Below are positions 1 through 6,656 of a stretch of DNA of 19,808 bases, in pieces; position 1 is the first letter of the stretch; each line of letters starts with the position of its first letter. The notes beneath the pieces are model-generated. The model saw nothing but the letters and a program-made list of their open reading frames with translations, was not told where the DNA came from and made no database searches. The stretch covers positions 1-19,808 of the forward strand of contig SXKQ01000047.1 of NCBI GenBank assembly GCA_005778045.1, in the 5' to 3' direction. Origin of the DNA: Planctomycetia bacterium (GTDB lineage Bacteria; Planctomycetota; UBA1135; GCA-002686595). The translations under genes and the position numbers were made by a program.

Positions 1-289
1 GGCACCGAGCCTGCCCGCTCGCGCGCCGACCTTCACCACGCCCAAGGTGCAGGCCGCCGCGAAATCGCCGGCAGGCTACGCCGCGCCCGCGCCGGTCGCC
101 GCGAGCGCCGCGCCGAAGAGCGCGCCAACCTTCACGGCGCCGCGCGGCGGCGGCGCCCACGTGATCGGTGGCGCGCTGACGCCGGTCGAGATCCAGAAGC
201 TCATGGAGCACGCGGGCGCCGGCTGCCCGCTCGGTCCCTGCAAGGGCTGTTCCCACCAGAACGTCGCGACGGGCGCGTGCAACGCCTGA
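1..289 (+). CDS. C-terminal tail of a probable BMC cargo protein (5' end outside window)
   Basis: The reading frame is open from the left edge (first full codon at 2) to TGA at 287-289, giving about 95 visible residues. The tail is an Ala/Pro-rich, presumably disordered linker containing APTFT twice (codons at 23-37 and 122-136). After it comes a short predicted amphipathic helix, LTPVEIQKLMEHAG, and then a Cys cluster with spacing CX4CX2CX9C, the last Cys three residues from the end. A flexible linker plus a terminal amphipathic helix is how many microcompartment enzymes carry an encapsulation peptide, and the BMC-H gene starts 47 bp downstream. The catalytic part is not in the window, so the enzyme cannot be named. 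The Cys cluster could bind zinc or an Fe-S centre, but that is inference. The internal GTG at 47 is not a credible start. Confidence 0.6.
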   Translation, partial: APSLPARAPTFTTPKVQAAAKSPAGYAAPAPVAASAAPKSAPTFTAPRGGGAHVIGGALTPVEIQKLMEHAGAGCPLGPCKGCSHQNVATGACNA

Positions 290-336
290 GACGACATCGC
301 ATTCCTCTCTCACCCCAATCCCAGAGCTAGTTCAAC

Positions 337-639
337 ATGGCAACCGAGAACCTGGTCGCCCTTGGCATGATCGAGACCAAGGGCCTCGTCGGCGCGATCG
401 AAGCGGCCGACGCGATGTGCAAGGCCGCTAAGGTCACACTGCTCGGCCGCTACGAGAAGTCGGGCGGCGGCCTCGTCACCGTCATGGTGCGCGGCGAAGT
501 CGGCGCGGTGAAGGCCGCGGTCGAGGCCGGTGCCGCCGGTGCGCGGCGCGTCGGCGAACTCGTCGGCACGCACGTGATCCCGCGTCCGGCGATCGACCTC
601 GCGGACTTCCTGCCCCCGACGGACGAGAAGAAGAAGTGA
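337..639 (+). CDS. BMC-H hexameric microcompartment shell protein (PduA/EutM/CcmK family)
   Basis: This 100-aa protein is a canonical single-domain BMC (Pfam PF00936) shell protein. It forms hexameric tiles that make up the facets of the shell. Family signatures are present throughout: [19 protein letters not shown] at residues 9-27, [20 protein letters not shown] at 39-58, and HVIPRP at 79-84. The loop lining the central pore reads KSGGG (41-45), where PduA has KIGSG, so the pore Ser is replaced by Gly. The C-terminal tail ends in lysines. The ATG at 337 gives the expected family length although no good Shine-Dalgarno is visible. It is the first shell gene after the cargo tail and the only BMC-H in the window, so it is probably the major facet protein, possibly alongside paralogues outside the window. 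Confidence 0.96.
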   Translation: MATENLVALGMIETKGLVGAIEAADAMCKAAKVTLLGRYEKSGGGLVTVMVRGEVGAVKAAVEAGAAGARRVGELVGTHVIPRPAIDLADFLPPTDEKKK

Positions 640-677
640 GCATCAGGCCGCCCGCGTCGCGGGTGGCGTGAGGTCCC

Positions 678-1328
678 ATGTCTCGGCGTTCCACCCCCGG
701 TATCGAACTGCGCGGCGCGCTGGTCATTGACCACATGCAGCCGCAGTTCGCCGCCACGGTCGCGGCCCAGAGCGACGGCTACTTCCCCGTCGTGGGGGAG
801 AGCGCGTTCTGGCTCGAGGCCCGTCCGGGCATCGTGATCAACCGCCTGATGGACGTGGCGCTCAAGCGCTGCCGCGTCACGCCCGGTGCGCTGGTCACGG
901 AGCGCAGCTACGGCACGCTCGAGGTGCACGGGCCGGATCAGGGCCAGGTGCGCGAGGCGGGGCGAATGATCCTCGAGGCGGCGGGCGTGGACTACGCGGA
1001 CGGGCTGCGGCCCAACCTGCTCACGGATGAGATCATCCGGCAGGTCGACAGTCACCACGCGATGCTGATCAACCGCACGCGCAACGGCATGCTGCTGCTC
1101 GCGCAGGACACGCTGTACACGCTGGAAGTGAACCCGGCCGTGTGGGTGCTGCTCGCCGCGAACGAGGCCGAGAAGGCCGCGCCAATCCGCATCGTGGGCC
1201 TGGGCGCGCATGGCGCGGTCGGGCGCCTGCGGCTCGCGGGCACGGACGCCGAGATCGACGCCGCTGTCGCCGCGGTGCACCGCGCGCTCGCGTCGATCGC
1301 CGGGCGCGACAACTCGGGGGTGGACTAG
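678..1328 (+). CDS. BMC-T trimeric shell protein, double-layer (Hoch_5816-like) type
   Basis: This 216-aa protein has two fused, permuted BMC domains. It resembles from memory the Haliangium ochraceum BMC-T that stacks into a double-layered trimer with a gated pore. Shared landmarks are ALVIDHMQPQFAA near residue 15, WLEARPGIVINRLMDVALK near 45-63, ERSYGTLEVHGPDQG near 75-89, INRTRNGMLLL near 131-141, and LAANEAEKAA followed by GAHGAVGRLRLAG in the C-terminal third. Trimers of this class replace hexamers in the facet and are thought to conduct larger metabolites or cofactors. A GAGG at 670-673 precedes the ATG at 678. The stop codon abuts the start of the next gene, so translation is probably coupled. 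It has no Cys-based metal site in a pore loop that I can recognise. Confidence 0.9.
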   Translation: MSRRSTPGIELRGALVIDHMQPQFAATVAAQSDGYFPVVGESAFWLEARPGIVINRLMDVALKRCRVTPGALVTERSYGTLEVHGPDQGQVREAGRMILEAAGVDYADGLRPNLLTDEIIRQVDSHHAMLINRTRNGMLLLAQDTLYTLEVNPAVWVLLAANEAEKAAPIRIVGLGAHGAVGRLRLAGTDAEIDAAVAAVHRALASIAGRDNSGVD

Positions 1329-1682
1329 ATGTTCCTCGGTCGCGTCGTCGGGGAGGTGTGGGCCACGCGCAAGGCCGCGGACCTCGAGGGCAAGCGCCTG
1401 CTCGTGATCGAGGCGCTCGACGAGCGCCGTGAGCCGGGCGCGTCCAAGGTCACGCCGGTGATCGCGGCTGACCCGCTCGGTGCGGCCTTCGGCCAACGCG
1501 TGATCGTCGCCTTCGGCAAGGCCGCGCGCGTCGCCTGCGGCGGCGACGGCGACTTCGCGTTCGAGGCCGCGGTGGTCGGCATCGTCGACGATCTCGACGC
1601 GCCGCTCGCGCCTGCGCACTGGATGGACAACCCCGGCGGCGGCGAGCCGCCCGCGGGCGCCATGCGCAAGAAGGGGAGCTAG
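1329..1682 (+). CDS. BMC-P pentameric vertex protein 1 (EutN/CcmL family)
   Basis: This 117-aa protein belongs to the EutN/CcmL/PduN family (Pfam PF03319), which forms the pentamers capping the vertices of the shell. It begins with the family pattern MFLGRVVGEVWATRK, followed by a strand with LLVIEAL, then AADPLGAAFGQRVIVAFGKAA, and ends the core with AAVVGIVD near residue 90. The tail of about 25 residues is longer than in the compact family members and is Gly/Pro-rich with a basic end (RKKGS). The ATG at 1329 immediately follows the TAG of the BMC-T gene, and a G-rich stretch inside the end of that gene could serve as ribosome binding site. The protein is clearly divergent from the second BMC-P that follows, so the pair may serve distinct vertices. 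Confidence 0.95.
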   Translation: MFLGRVVGEVWATRKAADLEGKRLLVIEALDERREPGASKVTPVIAADPLGAAFGQRVIVAFGKAARVACGGDGDFAFEAAVVGIVDDLDAPLAPAHWMDNPGGGEPPAGAMRKKGS

Positions 1683-1684
1683 CG

Positions 1685-2026
1685 ATGCTGCTTGGAACCG
1701 TCGTCGGCCACGTGTGGTCGACTGTCAAGGACCCGACGCTCTCGGGCTGCCGCTTCCTCGTGATCCAGCCCTACACGCGCGATGGCAAGCAGAGCGCGGA
1801 GACTCTGATCGCGGTCGACCCGCTCGGAGCCGGGATCGGCGAGCGTGTGTTGGTCGTGTTCGGCCGCGCCGCGCGCCACGTGATCGGCAAGGGGCACGAC
1901 ATCGGCTTCCAGACCGCCGTCGCGGCGATCGTCGATCGCGCCGAGCTCTCCGACGGCGCCTCGGTCGGACCGACGGCCGCCCACGACCAACCCGCCGCGC
2001 CCGCGTGCGACAGGAGCAAGGCATGA
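1685..2026 (+). CDS. BMC-P pentameric vertex protein 2 (EutN/CcmL family)
   Basis: This 113-aa EutN/CcmL-family vertex protein starts MLLGTVVGHVWSTVKDP, then has RFLVIQPYTRDGK, IAVDPLGAGIGERVLVVFGRAARH and QTAVAAIVDRAEL. It lies 2 bp after BMC-P 1, with AAGGGGAG just before the ATG as a convincing ribosome binding site. Its last 20 or so residues form an Ala/Pro/Asp-rich tail with a single Cys and a basic end, unlike the tail of BMC-P 1. The stop overlaps the next start in an ATGA arrangement (2023-2026). Known BMC loci often carry two or three BMC-P paralogues. Confidence 0.95.
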   Translation: MLLGTVVGHVWSTVKDPTLSGCRFLVIQPYTRDGKQSAETLIAVDPLGAGIGERVLVVFGRAARHVIGKGHDIGFQTAVAAIVDRAELSDGASVGPTAAHDQPAAPACDRSKA

Positions 2027-2619
2027 ACCGCAACGATCTCAATCCGGAACTGCGCGACGACGTGGCGCTCGAACCGTGCATCGGCCTGCTCGAGCTGTCC
2101 TCGGTGGCGCGCGGCGTCGAAGTCGCCGACGCGGTGCTCAAGGAGGCCGCAGTCGAGCTCCTGTTCGCCACTCCGGTGCAGCCGGGCAAGTACGTGCTGC
2201 TCTTCACCGGCGCGGTGCTCGACGTGCGCTCGAGCGCGCGCCGCGGCGCCGAGCTCGCGGGGTCAGACCTCGTCGACCAGCTCGTGATCCCGCAGGTGCA
2301 CGAGCAGGTCGTGCCGATGCTGCGCCGCAAGGGCGGTCGCATCAGCGGCCAGCTCGATGCGGTCGGCGTGATCGAGACCACCACGGTCGCGAGCGCGATC
2401 GTCTCCGCCGACGTGGCTCTCAAGACCGCCTCGGTGGACCTGATCGACCTGCGCATCGCCAACGGGCTCGGCGGCAAGAGCTTCTTCGTGCTGACGGGCG
2501 CGCTCTCCGACGTGCGCTCGGCCATCACCGCCGGCGCCGGACAGGCCGGCACCACCGGGCTGCTCGCGCGCGAGGTCGTGATCCCGCGCCCGCATCCCGA
2601 GCTGACGCAGCACCTCTAG
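2023..2619 (+). CDS. BMC-T trimeric shell protein, single-layer (Hoch_5812-like) type
   Basis: This 198-aa protein is a tandem BMC-domain protein. The first copy contains CIGLLELSSVARGVEVADAVLK and PGKYVLLFTGAVLDV, and the second contains VGVIETTTVASAIVSADVALK, GGKSFFVLTGALSDV and EVVIPRPHPEL near the end. The order of elements is the unpermuted one, and the sequence recalls the H. ochraceum single-layer BMC-T1. I chose the ATG at 2023 because it is preceded by AGGAG (2012-2016) and gives the expected N-terminus; the frame stays open upstream only because of the high GC content. It forms pseudohexameric trimers in the facet. Its start overlaps the stop of BMC-P 2. The window therefore has two structurally different BMC-T trimers. 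Confidence 0.93.
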   Translation: MNRNDLNPELRDDVALEPCIGLLELSSVARGVEVADAVLKEAAVELLFATPVQPGKYVLLFTGAVLDVRSSARRGAELAGSDLVDQLVIPQVHEQVVPMLRRKGGRISGQLDAVGVIETTTVASAIVSADVALKTASVDLIDLRIANGLGGKSFFVLTGALSDVRSAITAGAGQAGTTGLLAREVVIPRPHPELTQHL

Positions 2620-2637
2620 GCGCGGCACGAGAAGCTT

Positions 2638-2955
2638 GTGGCGAATCGGCAGCTCTACACCGAGGCGGACGTGCGCGCGATGGCGCGCGGCTCGCGCCTC
2701 GTGCTCGGCTCCGCTGCGCTCGCGACTCCGGCCGCGCTCGACGCGGCCCACGAGCTCGGCATCGCGGTCGTGCGCGGTGACGCAACCTCCGCATCTACGG
2801 CGGGCGCGGGCTGCGGCTGCGGCGGCTCTTGCTCGCCTGGCTCCTGCTCCTGGTCCCGGATGCTCCAGAGCGACGCCACCTACGTGGTCGTCGTCTCCGG
2901 TGGCCGCGCCTCGATCGCCCGCATGACCCCTTCGGGCCCCGTGCCCTTCGCGTGA
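2638..2955 (+). CDS. Small BMC-associated protein with EutQ-like N-terminal module and Cys-rich centre
   Basis: This 105-aa protein starts at GTG 2638, 18 bp after the BMC-T stop, with GAGAAG upstream. Residues 6-45 (LYTEADVRAM, then ATPAALDAAHELGIAVV) follow the same pattern as the N-terminus of the next protein and recall the N-terminal segment of EutQ. Residues 51-58 form a Gly/Ala/Ser linker. Cys 59, 61, 65 and 70 form a CXCX3CX4C cluster in a Gly/Ser-rich stretch that could bind a metal or Fe-S cluster, or form disulphides. The C-terminal third has one hydrophobic strand (YVVVVSGG) and no recognised domain. Its position between shell and ACT-DUF711 genes suggests a cargo adaptor, scaffold or small redox protein. 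I do not recognise it as a named family. Confidence 0.75.
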   Translation: MANRQLYTEADVRAMARGSRLVLGSAALATPAALDAAHELGIAVVRGDATSASTAGAGCGCGGSCSPGSCSWSRMLQSDATYVVVVSGGRASIARMTPSGPVPFA

Positions 2956-2958
2956 ACC

Positions 2959-3471
2959 ATGACTCGCTTCCTCACCAGTGAAGATGTCCGCCGCGCGAAC
3001 TCGCGCGTGATCGAGGTCGAAGAAGGCACGATCGTCACCGCGCAGGCGCAGGACACGGCGCGCGAGGCTGGCATCGTGATCAAGATGCGCGGTGGAGCCG
3101 CGTATGCGGAGCCCGCTCCCAGCCGCGGACCGGACTCCGCCCTCGCGCAACGCTCGCTGCCGCACCTGCCCGAGCCGCCGGCCGAAGGCCCGTTGGCGAG
3201 TTCCACGGGCGTCGTCGTCACCGCCGCGGGTCGCAACCGGCCGGGCGTGATGGCCGAGATCACCGTCGCGATCGCCGGGACGAAGGCCAGCATTCTCGAC
3301 ATTTCGCAGAAGGTGGTCGAGGGCTACTTCCACATCGTGCTGATGGTGGAGCTGCCGCCGGGCTCGGGTTTCGCGCAGATGAAGTCGACGCTCGAGTGCA
3401 TGGGCGGACCGGACGACTACGTTGTGCGCGTCATGCACGAGCGCGTGTTCCGTTTCATGCACCGCGTCTAG
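2959..3471 (+). CDS. ACT-domain protein (UPF0237 type) with an added EutQ-like N-terminal module
   Basis: Residues 84-170 are a complete UPF0237-type ACT domain: [20 protein letters not shown], then [21 protein letters not shown], and the characteristic end VFRFMHRV. Stand-alone UPF0237 proteins are about 90 aa and are usually encoded directly before a DUF711 gene, as here; ACT domains typically bind small ligands such as amino acids. This protein is 170 aa because residues 1-41 add [11 protein letters not shown] followed by a [16 protein letters not shown] helix-strand pattern, joined by a Pro/Ala-rich linker (42-83). The same module begins the preceding 105-aa protein. The ATG at 2959 lies 3 bp after that gene's stop, with no clear Shine-Dalgarno, so translation is probably coupled. 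I infer that the module targets or tethers the ACT domain to the shell or cargo. It could instead be a regulatory domain. Confidence 0.9.
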   Translation: MTRFLTSEDVRRANSRVIEVEEGTIVTAQAQDTAREAGIVIKMRGGAAYAEPAPSRGPDSALAQRSLPHLPEPPAEGPLASSTGVVVTAAGRNRPGVMAEITVAIAGTKASILDISQKVVEGYFHIVLMVELPPGSGFAQMKSTLECMGGPDDYVVRVMHERVFRFMHRV

Positions 3472-3503
3472 GCGCGCGCCCCGCACCCACAAGGCCCGCG
3501 ACC

Positions 3504-4868
3504 ATGCCGTTCACCGACCGCGAGATCCTCGAGACCGTGCGCATGATCGAGCTCGAGACGCTCGACATCCGTACGATCACGCTCGGCATCAACCTGCTCG
3601 ACTGCGCCGACCCCGACCCCGAGAGCGCCTGCGAGAAGATCTACACCAAGATCTTGCTGCACGCGCGCAACCTGCAGGAGGTGGGGCGCAGCATCTCGGA
3701 CGATTACGGCATCCCGATCGTCAACAAGCGCATCGCGACGACGCCCATCAGCTTCGTCGCGGCCGCGAGCCGCTCCGACGACCTCGTCCCGTTCGCGCGC
3801 GCGCTCGACGCGGCCGCCAAGGCCTGCGGCGTCGACTTCATCGGCGGCTTCACGGCCTACGTTCACAAGGGCTTCACGCACTCCGACGACGCCCTGTTCC
3901 GCTCGATCCCGCGCGCGCTCAAGGAGACGCAGCACGTCTGCTCGTCGGTCTCGCTCGCCACGACCAGGGCCGGCATCAACATGAACGCGGTGGTGCGCTT
4001 CGCGGACGTGATCCTCGAGACCGCGCGCCTCACCGCTGACCAGGGCGGCCTCGGCTGCGCCAAGCTGGTGTGCTTCTGCAACGCGGTGGAGGACAATCCC
4101 TTCGTGGCGGGCGCGCACATCGGCATGGGCGAGCCGGAGACGGTCGTCAACGTCGGCGTCAGCGGCCCGGGCGTGGTCCGCGCCGCAATCGCCAAGCTCG
4201 GACCCGAGCCCGACCTGCTCGCCGTCGCGGAGACGGTCAAGCGCACGGCCTTCAAGATCACGCGCATGGGCGAGCTCGTCGGCCGCGAGGCCGCGCGCCG
4301 CCTCAACACGACCTTCGGCATCGTCGACATCAGCCTCGCGCCGACCCCGGCCCCGGGCGACTCGGTGTCGGACATCCTCGAGCTGATCGGCGTCGATCGC
4401 ACGGGCGCTCCGGGCACGACGGCCGCGCTCGCGCTGCTCACGGATGCCGTCAAGAAGGGCGGGGCGATGGCGAGTTCCTCCGTCGGCGGCCTGTCGGGCG
4501 CATTCATCCCCGTCAGCGAGGACGCGGGCATGATCGAGGCCGTGCGTGTGGGGGCGCTCAGCCTCGCCAAGCTCGAGGCCATGACCAGCGTGTGCTCGGT
4601 CGGCCTCGACATGGTGGCGGTCCCCGGCGACACGAGCGCGGCCACACTCACCGGCATCATCGCCGATGAGATGGCGATCGGAATGGTGAACGCCAAGACC
4701 ACCGCCGTGCGCATCATCCCCGTCCCGGGCAAGGGCCCGGGCGAGACGGTGGAGTGGGGCGGTCTGCTCGGCACCGCGATCGTGCAGGATCCCGGCAAGT
4801 TCTCCTGCGGCATCCTGCACCGGCGCGGCGGTCGCATCCCCGCGCCGATCCAGAGCTACAAGAACTAG
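3504..4868 (+). CDS. DUF711 / UPF0210 family protein (PFL-like fold, function unknown)
   Basis: This 454-aa protein matches the length of the UPF0210 (DUF711) family and keeps its signatures: [10 protein letters not shown] at residues 191-200, [16 protein letters not shown] from 362, [20 protein letters not shown] from 396 with VEWGG after it, and [12 protein letters not shown] near the C-terminus. Known structures of the family have a fold related to pyruvate formate-lyase and ribonucleotide reductase, but no biochemical reaction is established that I know of. There is no C-terminal RVxGY-type glycyl radical motif, so it should not be called a glycyl radical enzyme. I chose the ATG at 3504 (AAGG about 10 bp upstream) because the longer frame has no family similarity. 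It follows its usual ACT partner by 32 bp, at the end of a shell operon, which makes it a candidate core enzyme or regulator of this microcompartment. Confidence 0.95.
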   Translation: MPFTDREILETVRMIELETLDIRTITLGINLLDCADPDPESACEKIYTKILLHARNLQEVGRSISDDYGIPIVNKRIATTPISFVAAASRSDDLVPFARALDAAAKACGVDFIGGFTAYVHKGFTHSDDALFRSIPRALKETQHVCSSVSLATTRAGINMNAVVRFADVILETARLTADQGGLGCAKLVCFCNAVEDNPFVAGAHIGMGEPETVVNVGVSGPGVVRAAIAKLGPEPDLLAVAETVKRTAFKITRMGELVGREAARRLNTTFGIVDISLAPTPAPGDSVSDILELIGVDRTGAPGTTAALALLTDAVKKGGAMASSSVGGLSGAFIPVSEDAGMIEAVRVGALSLAKLEAMTSVCSVGLDMVAVPGDTSAATLTGIIADEMAIGMVNAKTTAVRIIPVPGKGPGETVEWGGLLGTAIVQDPGKFSCGILHRRGGRIPAPIQSYKN

Positions 4869-4871
4869 GGC

Positions 4872-4904
4872 GCCCGCGGTCGTCCTCCGCGGACGCGCGC
4901 GGGC
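4872..4904 (+). terminator. Hairpin closing the BMC operon
   Basis: GCCCGCG (4872-4878) pairs with CGCGGGC (4898-4904). After a 2x2 internal loop, CGTCC (4881-4885) pairs with GGACG (4891-4895) around a 5-nt loop. The hairpin starts 3 nt after the DUF711 stop. There is no U-tract, so it may be a non-canonical terminator or a 3'-end stabiliser. Confidence 0.55.
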
Positions 4905-5087
4905 AACGGAAAGAATTTCCCGTGCCCGTCGCTCGCGGGCGCCCGAACGTGTCGTTTCCGGCGCGGAGCGAGGTCCATTCGCCGTGTCGCAGGGAGCCTG
5001 GATTTGTCGCTCAAGAGCGCGCACGTGGGCTCCGAAGATCCTGCAGCGATCCCCGCCTCCTAGGATTCGCCACGCGAGACCTCCTAC

Positions 5088-6617
5088 GTGAGCGAGCCGA
5101 TCCTCTTTGTCGACGACGCGCCCGAGACGCTCGACCTGCTCGTGCGCATGTTCGCAAGCGAGTTCGACGTGCACGCCGCACGCTCCCCGGACGAGGCGTT
5201 CCGCCTGTGCGAGACGCGCGGTCCGTTCGCTGTCGTCGTCAGCGACTACCACATGCCTGGCCAGCGGGGCAGCGAGCTGATCGCGCGCATTCACGCGCGC
5301 TGGCCGCTGACCGTCTCGATGCTGCTCACCGGCATGGCCGGGCTCGACATGGCCGTCGAGGCCCTGCATCAGGGCGGCGTGTTCCGATTCCTCGAAAAAC
5401 CCTGCTCGCGCGCCGCTCTAACCGCCGCGCTGCACGACGCGCTCGTCGAGTACCGGCGGCGTGATGAGGAACGCAAGCGGGTCGAGACCGAGTCGCGCGC
5501 GCGCGACAAGCTCCAGCAGCAGAACGGGGCGCTCGAGGACCGCATCCACGCGCAGATGCGCGCGCTCGCGCGCCTGCAGCGCTTCGTCGGCGACCTGAAC
5601 TCGTGCGAGACGCTCGAGCGCGTGGCCGAGGCCACGGCGCAGGCGGTCTGCGAGGTGTGCAGTCTCGGAGGCGCGCGCGTCGTATTCCGCTCGCTGCCGC
5701 GCGGCATCGCGGCCGACATCGAGCACCTTCATGGCGAGCTCGTGGGCCTCGAGCGCAAGCACGTGGCCTTCGTCACTGCGGACGGCGAGCTCGGCGCTCT
5801 CGAGTGCCCATGCCTCGACCTCCACGGTCGCCCGCTCGATGCCACCGACCACGACCTGCTCGCATCCATCGCCGCCTCGGCCTCGGTCGCCGGCCGCAAC
5901 GTGCTGCGCCGCTGCGAGCGCGATCTCGCCCAGCAGGCGACGATCTTCGCGCTCGCGAAGCTCGCTGAGCAGCGTGACAACGAGACCGGTCGCCACCTCG
6001 AGCGCGTCAGCGCCTACTGTCGCCTGCTCGCCTGTGGGTTGCGCGAGGACGGCCACTTCCGCGCCCTGCTGTCCGACACTTGGATCGCGGTGCTCGAGAA
6101 GTCGGCGCCGCTGCACGATATCGGCAAGGTCGGCATCCCCGACCAGATCCTGCTCAAGCCGGGCAAGCTCGATGCGGCCGAGTGGGAGACGATGAAGCAG
6201 CACCCGACGATCGGCGCGGACACGCTGCGCAGCGTGCTCGCCACGGTCGGCGAGCAGCCGTTCCTCACCGTGAGCCTCGAGATCGCCTGGTGCCACCATG
6301 AGCGCTGGGACGGCGGCGGCTACCCGCGCGGTCTGTCCGCCGACGCGATCCCGCTCTCTGCGCGCATCCTCGCGCTGGCCGACGTCTACGACGCGCTCAC
6401 GAGCGAGCGTCCCTACACGTCGGCTTGGACGCATGCGGCTGCCGTCGAGTTCATCGCGCGCGGCTCGGGCTCGCACTTTGACCCGCGCGTCGCATCAGCC
6501 TTCCTCGCACGCGTCGAAGATTTTGACCGCGTTCGGGCCGAGCTCGCCGACCACGCCGACGAGCTCGCGCCGATCCTGCAGCTCATGTTGCCGATCGCGC
6601 GCGTCGCCGCGAGCTGA
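5088..6617 (+). CDS. Response regulator with HD-GYP cyclic-di-GMP phosphodiesterase output
   Basis: This is a 509-aa protein. The receiver domain covers about residues 1-120, with acidic D9/D10, phospho-acceptor D53 in [10 protein letters not shown]81 and K104 in FLEKP, all intact. A charged, probably coiled-coil linker follows (about 120-165), then a GAF-like segment (about 165-275). The HD-GYP domain (about 280-485) has [22 protein letters not shown] with the HD pair at 343-344, [14 protein letters not shown] with GYP at 411-413, and [13 protein letters not shown]. The catalytic and signature residues look complete, so active hydrolysis of cyclic di-GMP is expected. The GTG at 5088 is used because it places the receiver start correctly. 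A possible -10 (TAGGAT, 5061-5066) has no matching -35. No histidine kinase is adjacent, and the hairpin before it argues against membership in the BMC operon. Confidence 0.93.
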   Translation: MSEPILFVDDAPETLDLLVRMFASEFDVHAARSPDEAFRLCETRGPFAVVVSDYHMPGQRGSELIARIHARWPLTVSMLLTGMAGLDMAVEALHQGGVFRFLEKPCSRAALTAALHDALVEYRRRDEERKRVETESRARDKLQQQNGALEDRIHAQMRALARLQRFVGDLNSCETLERVAEATAQAVCEVCSLGGARVVFRSLPRGIAADIEHLHGELVGLERKHVAFVTADGELGALECPCLDLHGRPLDATDHDLLASIAASASVAGRNVLRRCERDLAQQATIFALAKLAEQRDNETGRHLERVSAYCRLLACGLREDGHFRALLSDTWIAVLEKSAPLHDIGKVGIPDQILLKPGKLDAAEWETMKQHPTIGADTLRSVLATVGEQPFLTVSLEIAWCHHERWDGGGYPRGLSADAIPLSARILALADVYDALTSERPYTSAWTHAAAVEFIARGSGSHFDPRVASAFLARVEDFDRVRAELADHADELAPILQLMLPIARVAAS

Positions 6618-6656
6618 GGCGCGCGTCCGCGCGCGTCGCTACGCTCTCCGGCCCCG

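Noticed and set aside
2023..2619. Fe-S cluster in the BMC-T pore
   Set aside because: The pore-loop regions of this protein have no Cys; its only Cys is near the N-terminus. The double-layer BMC-T also shows no suitable pore Cys.
3504..4868. DUF711 as the glycyl radical enzyme of a GRM-type microcompartment
   Set aside because: The fold is related to pyruvate formate-lyase, but the C-terminal glycyl radical motif is missing and no radical-SAM activase gene is present in the window.
4908..4920. GGAAAGAATTTCC inverted repeat after the BMC operon
   Set aside because: It is a short 5-bp repeat with a 3-nt spacer and matches no operator I know; it is probably chance.
3468..5369. 633-codon open frame on the - strand opposite DUF711
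   Set aside because: The translation is Arg/His/Asp/Ala-rich low-complexity sequence typical of shadow frames in GC-rich DNA, and the + strand gene is a certain family member. The same applies to the long frame at 450-1619 (-) and to those opposite the TPR genes (10921-12642 +, 13496-14767 +).
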